Part shown: one piece after another, positions 32,444 to 44,254 of the stretch
Layout: every line of letters starts with the position of its first letter
How positions within the stretch are numbered: the stretch's first letter is position 1
Source of the DNA: Larix kaempferi
Lineage: Eukaryota > Streptophyta > Pinopsida > Pinales > Pinaceae
Assembly: GCA_027924585.1 (NCBI GenBank)
Contig: BSBM01000461.1
Location: forward strand, 8,681,001-8,745,000
Reading direction: 5' to 3'
Length of the DNA stretch: 64,000 bases
Notes under the pieces: generated by a model
Told to the model about the DNA's origin: nothing
The model's input: the letters and a program-made list of their open reading frames with translations, nothing else
Databases searched by the model: none
Made by a program: the position numbers and the translations under genes

Positions 32444-33491
32444 ATGTCTCAGAATACTCGGTCTAAAACACTTCACAGGGATTTATTGACCAAAGATCCC
32501 AATTTTGGCATCTTCATAGACACCAGTGAAAGGGTCACTAAAACCTATCAAATGGACTGGGCCAAAATATATGCTATCTTTGACAATGATGACCTTTCGG
32601 ACATCAAAGAAGACTGACTTGCGTATGAGAAAATTAGGGCTATGTCATTGTTGCTCGCCCCGTAGTCCTACCTTATACAGACCCTGTTAAATGGATTGTG
32701 GAAAATGCTAACCCTAAGGACCAGTCGTTTAACAATAATGCCGGGTCACAATTGGCATCCTTCTGCCCTGAAGTTTTTATCAGATATTTTCCTATCAAGG
32801 CAGCTATACAAATCGTTAGCCCTGATTTCATTCAATCCTCCAAGACTAGATACAATTTTCAAGAAATGATGAAATCATGGATGGTTAAATCTAGCAGTTT
32901 TGTGCCGAAGGATGATAACCTTTATTCGATTGCTTAGTTCAAGGAACCTTACTCCTTATTGGCAGCCATGCTCCACAGGCTCTTTGGCCTCCCCAATTGC
33001 TCAATTTTTAAAGCTGAATGGGCTCCTATAACTCACCATGTCTTAATAGCAGGAGAATCTTTCCCTTGGGCATCTATCTTGTCTTCAAAATTTAAAACAA
33101 CAATTCAAGATTATCAGAAGGCGCCTGCCTTAAGAAAGCAACATTTTTACCTATCAACATTCATTCTTGATGTCTTTTGCTCTAAATTTCAATATCCTAA
33201 CTTGGGGTAGAATTGGACCACTGAAGCTCCATCGGTTCATATATATCATTCGGCACTGTGGGAAAGCAATTATGTGCCCCTACTCTATGACATTTGTGAC
33301 CATTTCATGGGCACTATTTATTTCAAAATATTCAAATAGGAAGCTCCCGCCTTTTTAGCTGATGCCAGAACTTTCATCAACATGATTGGTGATTGGTATG
33401 TTTATGATTCCTTTTCATACATAGAGTCTGGGGAAGTGACATTGTTCACCTTCTGCCAAGAATAGTGCCTTACAGGTTTGTCATTCAAGAG
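32444..33491 (+). pseudogene. ORF-C, N-terminal part (copy B)
   Basis: Counterpart of 1195-2252, with the same shared stops (TAG at 32935 and TAG at about 33208). Specific to this copy: TGA at 32615 (CGA in copy A), a short deletion at about 32641 relative to copy A that shifts the frame, and TAG at 33337 (CAG in copy A). Ends at the EL2 target site GTTTC (33492-33496). Confidence 0.55.
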
Positions 33492-33496
33492 GTTTC

Positions 33497-34225
33497 TATT
33501 AGGATATTCCTAAACTCCATCCTAGTCCCACTAGTGTTTTGATCATTTACATTTTCAGTCATGCATGCACTTTTAGGGTTTGCATGCATTCTAGGGTTTG
33601 CATGCATCCCATTCATCAGTCCAACACCTAGCCCTCAGTTAGCCAGCCCCAGGAGCTTCTCACTATTTAGTTTTATCCCTCCAGTTGCTTAATGCGCCCT
33701 TCTTGCTTGATTTTAGGGAGAAACTCACCCTTCTTCACCTACCAGTCCAGTTGTCTTCAGTTTACACTCAGTTACAGTCAGTTACACTCAGTTATACTCA
33801 GTTACACTTAGTTACACTCAGTTACACCTACCAGAGTTAGTTTGACTAATGGTTGACAGTTACTTGAGCAATGATGACTCCAATGATGATGATGGAGACT
33901 TCCAGTTGTGCTCCGATGATCATGAGGACACCTAGTTGTGCTCCGATGACACTCTATTGATCATATGATCACTCTGAGAGGCTAATTCGAATTTCCACCT
34001 TAGGAATTCGAATCCTCTCTACCATTGTACTATTTATTTGTCCATATTGTGATTAATTAACTAGTGTGTGTGAAGTATTATTGCTTCTATCTGAGTTCTA
34101 CTGTACCATATTATTTTGTTGCTCATTATACTATATTGTTCACTCTTCTTCTATTTTCCTGCTTAATCATAATTACTCTTGTGAGGTATACATCATCTCT
34201 TAGATCTGCTGTGATGATTTTCACA
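33497..34225 (+). repeat. EL2 copy B 5' LTR
   Basis: 729 bp. The first bases are TATTAGG, a mutation of TGTTAGG. Contains seven decamer units at about 33758-33828. It ends TTTTCACA. Confidence 0.85.
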
Positions 34226-34237
34226 TGGTCTCAGAGC
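34226..34237 (+). other. EL2 copy B primer binding site, one mismatch
   Basis: TGGTCTCAGAGC; copy A has TGGTATCAGAGC. One base mutated after insertion. Confidence 0.8.
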
Positions 34238-34380
34238 ATGTTGAGAGTATTGTTTATCTCCATTCTTGAGAGTTTTTTGCAGGTTATTACCAAGATTTCG
34301 AGTGCAGCAGTTTCTGCATTTTTGCAGCTGTAGCAGTTGCAGTTATTCTATACTGTTTTTGCAGGTCTTCTAGAGCTTCA

Positions 34381-34917
34381 ATGAATTCAAAAGAAATCAC
34401 TCCTCTTTCTCCTTTCTCTCCTCTCAGCTATGATGATTGGAAACGAAAAATGATAGCATACTTGAAGAGCCATGATCTCTTTGATTGTTGTTTTGAAAGA
34501 GAGTTCGAATGTTCTGAAGAGAAGATTGATTGGTTAAATAAAGTTGATGAAGCCTTTGGATCAATGTTGGATGCTATGTCTGATTGGATGTTATATGACC
34601 TCCCTGATTTTTCATCACCAAAAGAGCTATGGGCTCACTTGGATGAAATATTTGGCAGAGAGAATAAAGGACTTGGTCCCAACCCATTCGCTCCTCTTGA
34701 TGGTCTCTCAGATCATGAACTAGTATCATCTCACATTGATGTTGTTCACAAAGAACTTGTAGATTCTACACTCATGCTCAAACTTTCTTCTCTTTTTGTG
34801 CCAGCTCACACTCTAGATATTGCAGAAGGTCCTAAATCCTCTCTTGCACCAGAGTCTGTTGGTTTGCACCATGATCATGATTATTTCAGAGGTCAAAACA
34901 GCTATTTTAGGTAATGC
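34381..34917 (+). CDS. EL2 copy B gag-like ORF
   Basis: 177 codons, MNSKEITPLSPFSPLSYDDW onward, open from ATG to the stop at 34915. Copia-type Gag N-terminal region: the Y-D-D-W-K-R-K-M motif and P-K-E-L-W-A-H-L-D correspond to F-D-W-K-D-D-M and P-K-A-I-W-E-Q-L-E in the EL6 polyprotein. It lacks the second half of Gag and any zinc knuckle, so it may package poorly or act as a dominant passenger; function is inferred. Confidence 0.65.
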
Positions 34918-35660
34918 ATTCGCTCCTCTCCAACTATCTCCTCTTTTATACTACTATATGATCATAAATTCATGCTTTCAGAAGGTTATTGAAGATTATG
35001 GCCATTGCCATTCGCTTGGGATAAATTCTCATGCAATTACTGGTTTTGATCTCACCTCTCATGGTTCAAAGGAGATCTCAAGAAACCATGATTCAAGTCT
35101 TGTATCTAAATTGGGTTCTAAGCAATTACTGTGTGGGATAATTTCTCATGCATATGATAGTTTTGATCTCACCCCTCCTAGTTCAAAGGAGATCTCAAGA
35201 AACTATTTTTTAAGTCTTAAATCTGATTTTGATTTCAAGAAAACATGTAATAGTTCTTTTTGGCATAATCTCACCCATGGTGGTTCGAAGGAGAAGACAA
35301 AAGACTATATGCACTTTCACAAATTTGATCCTACCTGAGCTGATTCGAATCACAGGTTCAAGGATCATTCTCATACTGTTGGATTTGTTCTCATCACATT
35401 CGATCCGAAGAGAAAGTACAAGCACATGCTTTTCGAGCATGATCCACTTCTTCCCAAGAAGAAGATACCTCTAGACATATGACCAAGCATCATACCTGTT
35501 TGAGTTCTGAGCATTTAAATTTTTGTGTGTGCCTTACAGTCTGTTTTTGAGGAGGGGGTATGTTTCCCATGAAATTTTCCCACTTCCTTGGTTTATTGAC
35601 TGTTATTATTCATTGTATTGGGTGACCTTTGGTATTAGGTACTAGGGCCCAGGATGGATT
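34918..35660 (+). pseudogene. EL2 copy B second reading frame with internal repeats, then spacer
   Basis: In another frame, 34820-35340 encodes repeated segments F-D-L-T-(3)-S-K-E-I-S-R-N separated by about 38 residues, with a third weaker copy. It stops at 35336, then decays until about 35480. The remainder is non-coding. It does not resemble copia pol. Possibly the decayed C-terminal half of this element's own protein. Confidence 0.4.
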
Positions 35661-35669
35661 AAGGGGGGG
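35661..35669 (+). other. EL2 copy B polypurine tract
   Basis: AAGGGGGGG directly before TGTTAGG at 35670. Confidence 0.85.
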
Positions 35670-36386
35670 TGTTAGGATATTCCTATACTCCATCCTAGTC
35701 CCACTAGTATTTTGATCATTTACATTTTCAATCATGCATGCACTTTTAGGGTTTGCATACATTCTAGGGTTTGCATGCATCCCAGTCATCAGTCCAACAC
35801 CTAGCCCTCAGTTGGCCAGCCCTCGGGAGCTTCTCACTATTCAATTTTAGCCCTCCAGTTGCTTAACACACACTTCTTCCTTGATTTTAGGGAGCAACTC
35901 GCCCTTCTTCACCTACCAGTCCAGTTGTCTTCAGTTTACACCCAGTTACACTTAGTTACACTCAGTTACACTCAGTTATACTCAGTTACACTTAGTTACA
36001 CTGAGTTACACTCAATTACACCTACCAGAGTTAGTTTGAATAATGGTTGATAGTTACTTGAGCATTGATGACTCCACTGATGATGATGGAGACTTCCAGT
36101 TGTGCTCCGATGACACTTTATTGATCTTATGATCACTATGAGAGGCTAATTCGAATTGCCTTAGGCATTCAAATCCTCTCTACCATTGTACTATTTATTT
36201 GTCCATATTGTGATTAATTAACTAGTGTGTGTGAAGTATTATTGCTTCTATCTGAGTTCTACTATACCATATTATTCTGTTGCTCATTATACTGTATTGT
36301 TCACTCTTCTTCTATTTTCCTGCTTAATCATAATTACTCTTGTGAGGTATACATCATCTCTTAGATCTGCTGTGAGGATTTTCTCA
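35670..36386 (+). repeat. EL2 copy B 3' LTR
   Basis: 717 bp, TGTTAGGATATTCC to TTTTCTCA. About nine decamer units at 35932-36022. Differs from the 5' LTR by several substitutions and small indels, so this insertion is old. Confidence 0.85.
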
Positions 36387-36391
36387 GTTTC

Positions 36392-37169
36392 TTATCTGAC
36401 TGTCACTGATGGTGTCTACAAGAAACTCACTGATCCCAAAAAGAGGGGTTGGCCTAAATTCTCTTTAAATATTGGGCCATTAGTTATCCCTACCTCAACC
36501 TGGGCTACAGTGCTTGGTGATCAGCTGGCTCCTTTGAAGTTGGGTAAAGCCCCCAAAAGAAAGCATGATCCTAAGAAGTTCCTGGATGCACATTTCAAGC
36601 AGTATCATATGAAAATGGACTATGTCCATGAAGAACTCCTAGATGACTTCATCTATCAAGGAGTGAATACTTTTTCTGAAGTATTGGAAAGGGCCAAGAG
36701 CCTAGATGAACAACAACATATTATGGCATATCAGAAATAAATAAAAACTCAATTCTACAAGCAAAGAACAATGGAGTTGAATCTCATTGAGCAAGTTAGA
36801 AGGGATAAAGAACAAAAGCTAATCCAGCAGGCTAATGCACCTATGATGCTTACTTATACAGATGGAGATAAAGGTAAAGCTCCCATGGAGAATCTCCCTC
36901 AAGTGAAAACAACTGAGCAGGTTAAAGCTTTGTTAGAGACCTCTCAGCATTTATAGCAGGAGTTAGCACAACTCACTTCGGTGATTCATACTCAAATGAC
37001 TGAACCTCCTAAGCTCACTATCGATGTTCAAGTGACTGCTGTAGCTTTGCAGGTAGTTGATGATTTGACAATGGCTGAGGTTAACCTAGGCAGGAGATAG
37101 AAAGTTCAGGTTTCTACATCAAAGATCCCTACTGTTGATCTCATTGACAGTGATGTTGAAGATGAGCCG
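36392..37169 (+). pseudogene. ORF-C, middle part (copy B)
   Basis: Counterpart of 4194-4971. Open for its first 115 codons; TAA at 36737 is shared with copy A. Copy-specific TAG at 36954 and TAG at 37098 (both CAG in copy A). Ends at the EL3 target site CATCC (37170-37174). Confidence 0.6.
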
Positions 37170-37174
37170 CATCC

Positions 37175-38341
37175 TGTAATGTCCCCAGTTTGACCCCATG
37201 GCATTAAAATCGTAAATGATGTAATATTGTTATGAAATCGTGGTGAGGAGCTCAAGGCCAAGGCCCCACCATCAATTTATTGATGCATATGGTTTACATT
37301 CTAGCCATGCACAATGGAATTGCGAATATTATGTAAATATGTATTTTAATAAAAATACCCACAACTAGCTATGCAATGCAACAAGAGATGGGGGCATGAT
37401 TTTACAAGTAATTGGGAGTGAAAACATTCAAACCCTTGGATCCAATCAAGTCAAGTAAAATGTCAATGAGAGAACCCATGAGTTTGGAGCTATTTGGGCA
37501 TTTTCCAGCCATGCTTTTATGTGTTTTCCTTGATCCCCAGCTGGAAAAAAGGTGTTTTTGTGTTGTATACCAATGGGGAAGAAGGGGAATCCAATTGGGG
37601 TTCCATAGAGATTGTTTGGGCTGCTGAATGCTTAGATACTTGGGGGAGAAATTGTTTTCCTCCCTATGAATGTTTTCCCCATCCCACAATTCGTTTTTGG
37701 TTGGAAACAATTTGGGGAAAGCCCTTGGCCATCCTGTTTGTAAATCCCATTGTTGAACATGTGTATCCATGCCCGATGATTGTGCTTGCTGTGTGTAGAT
37801 AGAGTATGTTGGGTATGGGTTATGGGAATCCATTCTTTTGGCTTGAGCTTGAGTACAATCATCCAAGGTTCATATGTAGCTTGATAAACCCAGCTATGGA
37901 CTAGCTTGGCTTAGATGAGATGATTAATTGGGCCATGCATGAGCTTGAATGTCCCCTTTTCCTTGTAAGAATCATGCCCAGCTCGGGGGGTGGCAGCTGT
38001 GTTGAGAGAATTGATGAACAAAACTGGCCTATGGTTGGGCGGAATGTTGCAGCGACATAGCTAGTTGCTTGGGACAATTGCACAATGGAGATAAGTGTTT
38101 TTCTATCTATGTGTTTTGCCTCTGTAGTATTTAAATTAATGACTATTATTGATATATTGAATGCATATGAAAATATGTGTGGATGATTTTATTTTCGTTG
38201 TGCATGTTTGCTTGAATTGCATCTGCACGCATTTGTTTTTAACTGTATGAAGCTAATGAAGGGGATGAGTTTTATGAAAATCCACATAGATTGGTAAAAT
38301 GTTCCCTTCCTCGAATTGGGTCCGCAGGTGGGTACATTACA
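37175..38341 (+). repeat. EL3 copy B 5' LTR with internal deletion
   Basis: 1167 bp; about 210 bases present in the other three LTRs (5280-5490 in copy A) are missing near 37480, at a repeated CATGA word. Confidence 0.85.
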
Positions 38342-38343
38342 TT

Positions 38344-38355
38344 TGGTATCAGAGC
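38344..38355 (+). other. EL3 copy B primer binding site
   Basis: TGGTATCAGAGC, two bases after the LTR end. Confidence 0.9.
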
Positions 38356-38667
38356 TGTTGGTTGTAGCATTGGGCCTTCATGGGATACGTATCACAGTTG
38401 TAGACGTAAGTATGCTTCTGGTTCAACACTGATAATTAAGAAAAATTTCAAAAATTTCAAATTTTGAAAAATTTTCTAAGTGTTTTTGTTTGGTTGAGCC
38501 GATGCGTTTCGGCAAGTCTTGTGGAGTTGAGACGATACATTTCGGCGAGACTCGCTGAGTGCAGCCGACACGGTCGGAAAATTTGGTTGAGTTGTGCCAA
38601 CGAGGTTGTGGAAGTGCCCAAGGAAAGGAAGAAAAATTTCAAAATTTTTCTCAATGTCTTTCGACAG

Positions 38668-38824
38668 CAGAACTCGGTGAGTTGGTCCGCAACGACGGAA
38701 GAACTCGGCGAGTTGGTCTGAAACTATGGAAAAACTCAGCAAGTTGGTTCGGAATGGTGGAAGGACTCGACGAGTTCGTCCGAAAAAAGTTTATAAGTGT
38801 TTTATGGCGGAGGAACTCGACAAG
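38668..38824. repeat. Palindrome-containing tandem repeat of EL3 copy B, left part
   Basis: About five units around AACTCGGCGAGTTGGTC. EL6 inserted at 38825; the array resumes at 45009-45205. Confidence 0.7.
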
Positions 38825-39578
38825 TGTTCGGATATCCATCATCTATTTCGGGATACATATCTATTTCAGGATCATCTATTTCAGGATACATATCTACTTC
38901 AGGATCTTGCATGATCTATTTCAGGATATGCAGTCCAGTCACCAGTTTGATGCCTCCAGCACCTTATCCACCTTCTTCTAGCACCCGGGAGCCACTTACC
39001 ACAGAGTTTTAGCCCTCCTAAGCTGAAAGGCGCCCTCTTCTCACCTACTGACAGAGAAGGGCGCACTTGTTCACCTACCACTGCAGATTCACTCCAGTTA
39101 CATTCAGTTAGCTCCGATTCTGATTGATTTCACTCCGATTTCACTCCTGACTGACTGTTTCACCTCCGATTGACCTCCAGTTCGATTAGGTGACTTGTTC
39201 TGACTCCAGTTAGCCTCCCATGTGCCCCCACTGAGCCTCCAGATCCTATATCAGTGCTACACACTTCAGTTACATTTATTATGATCAGTTAGACTCAGCT
39301 TGACACCTGGATGACTGGTTGGTGTGATTGATGAGCACCACCGATGATTGATGAGGACTCCTAGACAGAGTCAAGCTACTCCATTCAGTGATTCGAATGA
39401 CCTCCTTAGGCAATTCAAATTGCTCTGTTCATTGTAACAGTTTGTATTGTAATTCATTCACCCTTTCTGGGATAGAGAGCACTGCTGCATGTTTTGCACA
39501 GTTTTGCACCATATTTTCTATGTTCATCTGTTGTGATTGATTTACTTGTTCATTAGATCTGCTGTGACTAATTTTACA
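38825..39578 (+). repeat. EL6 5' LTR
   Basis: 754 bp, TGTTCGGATATCC to AATTTTACA. Includes short direct repeats of ATCTATTTC.GGATACATAT at the left end. Confidence 0.95.
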
Positions 39579-39591
39579 TGGTATCAGAGCC
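39579..39591 (+). other. EL6 primer binding site
   Basis: TGGTATCAGAGCC directly after the LTR; complementary to initiator Met tRNA. Confidence 0.95.
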
Positions 39592-39999
39592 ATTGCAGGG
39601 ACAAGATCTCTTTTCTACAGGTGTTTATACAAGAAGATTTGACTGAATTGCTAAAAATTGCAAAAAGTTTGGCATGAGATATCTCAAGGGCATTCGCTCC
39701 TGTGCATGCAAAGCTTGAAAAATACTCCAATACCACTCCAGAAGCTTGAGTTACCACATAATTCCTGGATCTGATACATTGGACCTATTCAACATTGCTT
39801 GAAATCCAATCCCAGGTGTGATGCAACTCTCAAAGGGTGGATTGTTCGACCTTATTGTGATTGTTCTTATGTGATTTGCAGGTTAATTATCTCCTCCAAG
39901 TGCACTCGCTACATTCTGCATGCAAGCTTCCCTACAGCATTTCCATTCGCTATAGTCTGCATGCAAGCTTCTTCTTCATCATTTGACTCGCTCCTAGCA

Positions 40000-42900
40000 A
40001 TGGAATACTCTTCTTCAAAGCCTATCCTCACCCCATTCAATTATTTTGATTGGAAAGATGATATGGAGATCATATTACGTTCAAAAGGATACTACCGAGT
40101 CACTCTTGGTCTTGAATTGGAGCCAAACAATGTGGCAGAAAGAACCAAACACTACAATAAGCTTGATGAAGCTTACGGTCTTCTTTGTCTCTCCATCTCC
40201 AAAGATCTTCACTTCCATCTCAGCGGATTGAAGACTCCAAAGGCCATATGGGAGCAACTTGAGACACTATTCGGCAAGCAGGATGAGCTTAGGGCTTTTC
40301 AATTAGAGAATGAATTGATTGGCCTTAATCCTGAGAATTTCGAGACCATCAATGAATTCTTCACAAAATTCAAGAACTTGAACTTGCAATTGAAGAACAG
40401 TGGTGTTATCAAAGAGGATAAACAGTTGATCCTCTCCATTCTAAGCAAGCTTGGGAAAGATTATTCGGTATTTGTCTCCACTTTCAATTTCGGTCGGCTA
40501 ACTACCCCGAATTGGAAGATGCCTACCTTGAATGCCTTCATTGAGTCCGTTACGAAAGAGCATGACAAGTTGATTCAAATGGGGTCCATAAGCTCCAAAG
40601 ATTCAGCCCTATTTGTTCAAGGACCCAAGATCTCGAATGGTAAAGGAAAGCTAAAGAAGGAGAATCCCAAATTCGAGCCTCACAAACAAAAAGACAAAGG
40701 CAAGCAAACGGATGCACCATCCAGTTCGAAATCCAAGCAAAAGGGCAAAGAAGGTAACCAAAAATCTAAATGTACTTATTGTAACCGTGGCTTTCATCCC
40801 GAAAGTTCATGTATGAAGAAGACTATAGATCAAATGGCCCTCCTTTTGGAAAAGAACAACATAACCCTTCCTGACGGTGCAAGGAAGAAGGATCGGAATG
40901 ACGATCATGAAAGAGGACAAGCACTCATGGCAATGGTTTCGAAGCCCACTCTCTTGATAGATTCGGGTGCGTCAAATCATATGGCTGCAAATATTGATTC
41001 TTTTTCCTCATTCGATCCAAACAGCTCCATCCCCATCCATTTGGGAGATGACTCAAAAATTTCTTCAAAGGGCAAAGGTACGATTCATGTAGATCATGGA
41101 TGCTTTCAGAATGTTCTCTATGTGCCTTCCTTAGCTTCGAATCTCCTTTCTGTGTATCAAATGACACATACTGGTGATCCAAAGAAAGTCACATCCAGCC
41201 CTAATACAGTTGAAATTTCTGATATCAAAAGTGGAAGACTAGTTGCGGTTGGAATGGCAAACCACACTGCAAAATGTTATGAGTTTTCGCACTTTATTCC
41301 GCTTGCAAAGCCCACTGCTCTTCGCACACATGGTAATGAGGTTAGTAGGCTTTGGCATGAAATATTTGGACATCTAAATTATAAGTATTTGCTGCTGCTA
41401 TCAAATAAATCCATGGTTGATGGGCTTCCACAACTCCGTTCCTCGAAGGGAATATGCACCGGTTGCATTATTGGGAAGCACCCCGAGCACAGATTCGACC
41501 GCGGCAAGGCTAGCAGAGCCTCTACTATTTTGGGATTGATCCATTCTAATATCAGCGGTCCGCTGCCCCATATGTCATTAAATGGTTCAAGGTATGTTTT
41601 GACATTTATTGATGATTATTCTCACTTTACATGGGTATTCTTTCTCAAAAACAAGTCAGAAGTGCTTGGAAAATTCAAGGATTTTAAGGCTTCTGTTGAG
41701 ACCACCACTGAGAGCAAGATCAAAGCTCTTAGATCTGATAATGGTGGGGAATATATCAAGTCCGAGTTGCTGCAACTTTGTGCCCAAAGCGGAATCAAGA
41801 TCCAACATACAGTTCCCTACACACCCCAGCAGAACGGTGTAGCGGAAAGGAAAAACCGGTCACTGAAAGAGATGGCTACATGCATGATTGAATCTAAAGG
41901 TTTGGCTGCAAATATTTGGGCTGAAGCAATCAATGTTGCTGCATATATACAGAACCGAGTTCCACATTCATCCGTGAAAGGTATGACTCCTTTCGAAGCA
42001 TTCTTTGGTCACAAACCGGATGTGTCAAATTTGAGAGTTTTTGGCTCTACTGCATGGGCTAGAATTCCTTCTGAGAAGAGACGAGCTTTGGATCCACAAA
42101 GTATCGAGTGCATATTGATAGGATATGGGGAAGAATCAAAAGCATATAAACTCATGGATATCAGATCTAAAAAGATATTCATAGAGCGCAGTGTGCAGTT
42201 TGAAGAACCGCTTCAAGAATTGCAACTAGTTGAGGAGAAAACTGCCGATTCACCGCCTTCACCAGAAGAAGATTCGAGCAGCGATAATGAAGGTATGAGT
42301 TCTGATATTTCTGATATTGTAGCAGCATATGATGATCATGACATATCATGTTCGGAATCCGATCATTCAGATCCCCCTCAGTTACCAGAGTGGGCCCAAA
42401 ATACTCTACAATCTGCTGGTTCTAGTCTTGGAAATCCTGCTGATCCGAGACGAACAAGAGGAGACTTTCAAAGGGCAGGTATGGCTCTTTCTATTGCTGA
42501 TCCATTTCTTCCTGAGATTTGTTATTTGATGGCTGGTTCAGATCCCCACTCATATTATTCAGCCCATCGAGATCCGAGATGGAAAGATGCCATGGATGAA
42601 GAGTACAGTTCTCTTCAAAAGAACAATACATGGGAGCTAGTTTCTCTTCCACCTGGAAGAAAATTAGTGAAGTGTAAATGAGTCTACCGTACTAAAGTTG
42701 CTGATGATGGCACTATCAGCAAATATAAAGCAAGGTTGGTGGAAAAAGGTTTTTCCCAAGTCCAAGGAGTGGACTACACAGAGACCTTTGCACCGGTTGC
42801 AAAGATGGATTCCATCCGCCTTGTTTTAGCTATTGCCGCATCCAAGCACTGGGAGGTGCATCACATGGATGTGAAGAGTGCATTTTTACATGGAAACCTT

Positions 42901-44076
42901 GCTGAAGAGGTCTATATGCAGCAGCCAGAGGGTTATACATCAGATCCATCAATGGTTTGTAGATTGAAGAAGTCTTTGTACGGGTTAAAACAGGCCCCAA
43001 GAGCTTGGTACGCAAAGATGGACTCCTTCCTTCTTTCTCAGAATTTCCAAAGATGCAAATCTGATCCGAATGTCTATCTTCAGCGAGTTAAAGGTAATTT
43101 GTTGGTTATTGTACTTTATGTTGATGATCTGCTTATTACTGGTAGCACACTTACTTCAATAAACAAGCTAAAATCTGCCCTAAATCTAGCTTTTGACATG
43201 AGCGATTTGGGCTTGCTGAGTCACTTTTTGGGCTTGGAGATAGCTCAAAATTTCGATGGGATCACTATATCTCAGCAAAAATATGCTTCCGACCTGTTAT
43301 TGAAGTTTAATATGGCTGAATGTAAGGCAGCCCCATTCCCATTCCTCTCAGGAATCAGTCTTGAGGAGGGAGATTCCACACCGCTTGCAGATTGCAGTAT
43401 GTATCGACAGTTGATTGGTTCACTACTTTATTTGACACATTCACGGCCTGATATCTCATATGCCGTGAGTGCCGTGTCAAGATATATGCAGCAGCCACAT
43501 GAGCTTCATTGGCGAGCAGCCAAGCGGATCTTGCAGTATGTGCAAGGTACGAGACAGTTTGGCATACATTATGCTGCAGATTCTGAGCTAGATTTCATTG
43601 GTTTTACTGATTCAGATTGGGCAGGTGATAGCATTGATCGGAAGTCCACTTCCGGTTATGTTTTCATGATTGGTCATGGTGCTATTTGCTGGTCCAGCAA
43701 AAAGCAAGCAGCCATTGCACTTTCTTCAACAGAGGCAGAGTATCGAGGGGCAGTCAATGCCTGCATTCAGGCAGTTTGGTTGCAGGGTATTCTTTCCGAG
43801 TTTGGTTTTGGTGGCACTACTTCGGCTGTCCTATTTTGTGACAATCAAAGTGCTATCAAGATCTCCACAGATCCAGTTCAGCGGCAGAGGACCAAACACA
43901 TTGAGATTCATATGCATTACATTCGACAGTTGGTGCACGACCGCACCATCATTCTGCAATATTGCCCTACTGATGAGCAAATTGCAGACATCTTCACCAA
44001 GAGCTTCACTGAGAAGAAGTTCTCTTACCTCCGTTCACTGTTGGGGGTGAGTTCCATCATGGTGGAGACAGATTGA
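40000..44076 (+). pseudogene. EL6 gag-pol polyprotein with one in-frame stop
   Basis: A copia polyprotein of about 1358 codons. I place the start at ATG 40000 (MEYSSSKPILTPFNYFDW); the frame is open upstream to 39799. Gag comes first, then a CCHC knuckle C-T-Y-C-N-R-G-F-H-P-E-S-S-C (40771-40812) and protease D-S-G-A-S (40960). Integrase has an H-H-C-C finger (41350-41480) and the core, with Asp 41737 and Glu 41845 in DD35E spacing; the first Asp is Asn (AAT at 41548). RT has Y-V-D-D at 43117. RNase H has D-S-D-W-A-G-D and S-S-T-E-A-E-Y. TGA at 42679-42681 replaces the Trp of the K-W-V-Y-R-T-K motif, separating integrase from RT. The protein would make the virus-like particle and cDNA. Confidence 0.93.
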
Positions 44077-44240
44077 TTCATTATTATGCTTTAGACTTGA
44101 GGGGGGGCTTTCTTCCCACTAGGTTTTCCCTCTTTCCTCACTTAGTTTATTTTTCAGCATTTTTTGGATTATTGTATTGGGGTGACCTTTGGTCTTAGTT
44201 ACCAGGGCCCCACATTATTTTAGTTGGCACATCATAGTCT

Positions 44241-44254
44241 AGCTTGAGGGGGGG
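44241..44254 (+). other. EL6 polypurine tract
   Basis: AGCTTGAGGGGGGG ends directly at the 3' LTR start. Confidence 0.9.

Larger units (their letters stand above)
33497..36386 (+). mobile_element. EL2 copy B: non-autonomous copia element with gag only
   Basis: 2890 bp between GTTTC duplications (33492-33496 and 36387-36391). It has both LTRs, a primer site, a gag ORF, a further decayed frame and a polypurine tract, but no protease, integrase, RT or RNase H. This is the more complete version of the element at 2258-4188 and shows what was deleted there. Confidence 0.9.

Noticed and set aside
39799-39999. 67-codon N-terminal extension of the EL6 polyprotein
   Set aside because: Composition is unlike gag and the typical copia Gag start (F-D-W-K region) follows the ATG at 40000; the extension is probably untranslated leader.
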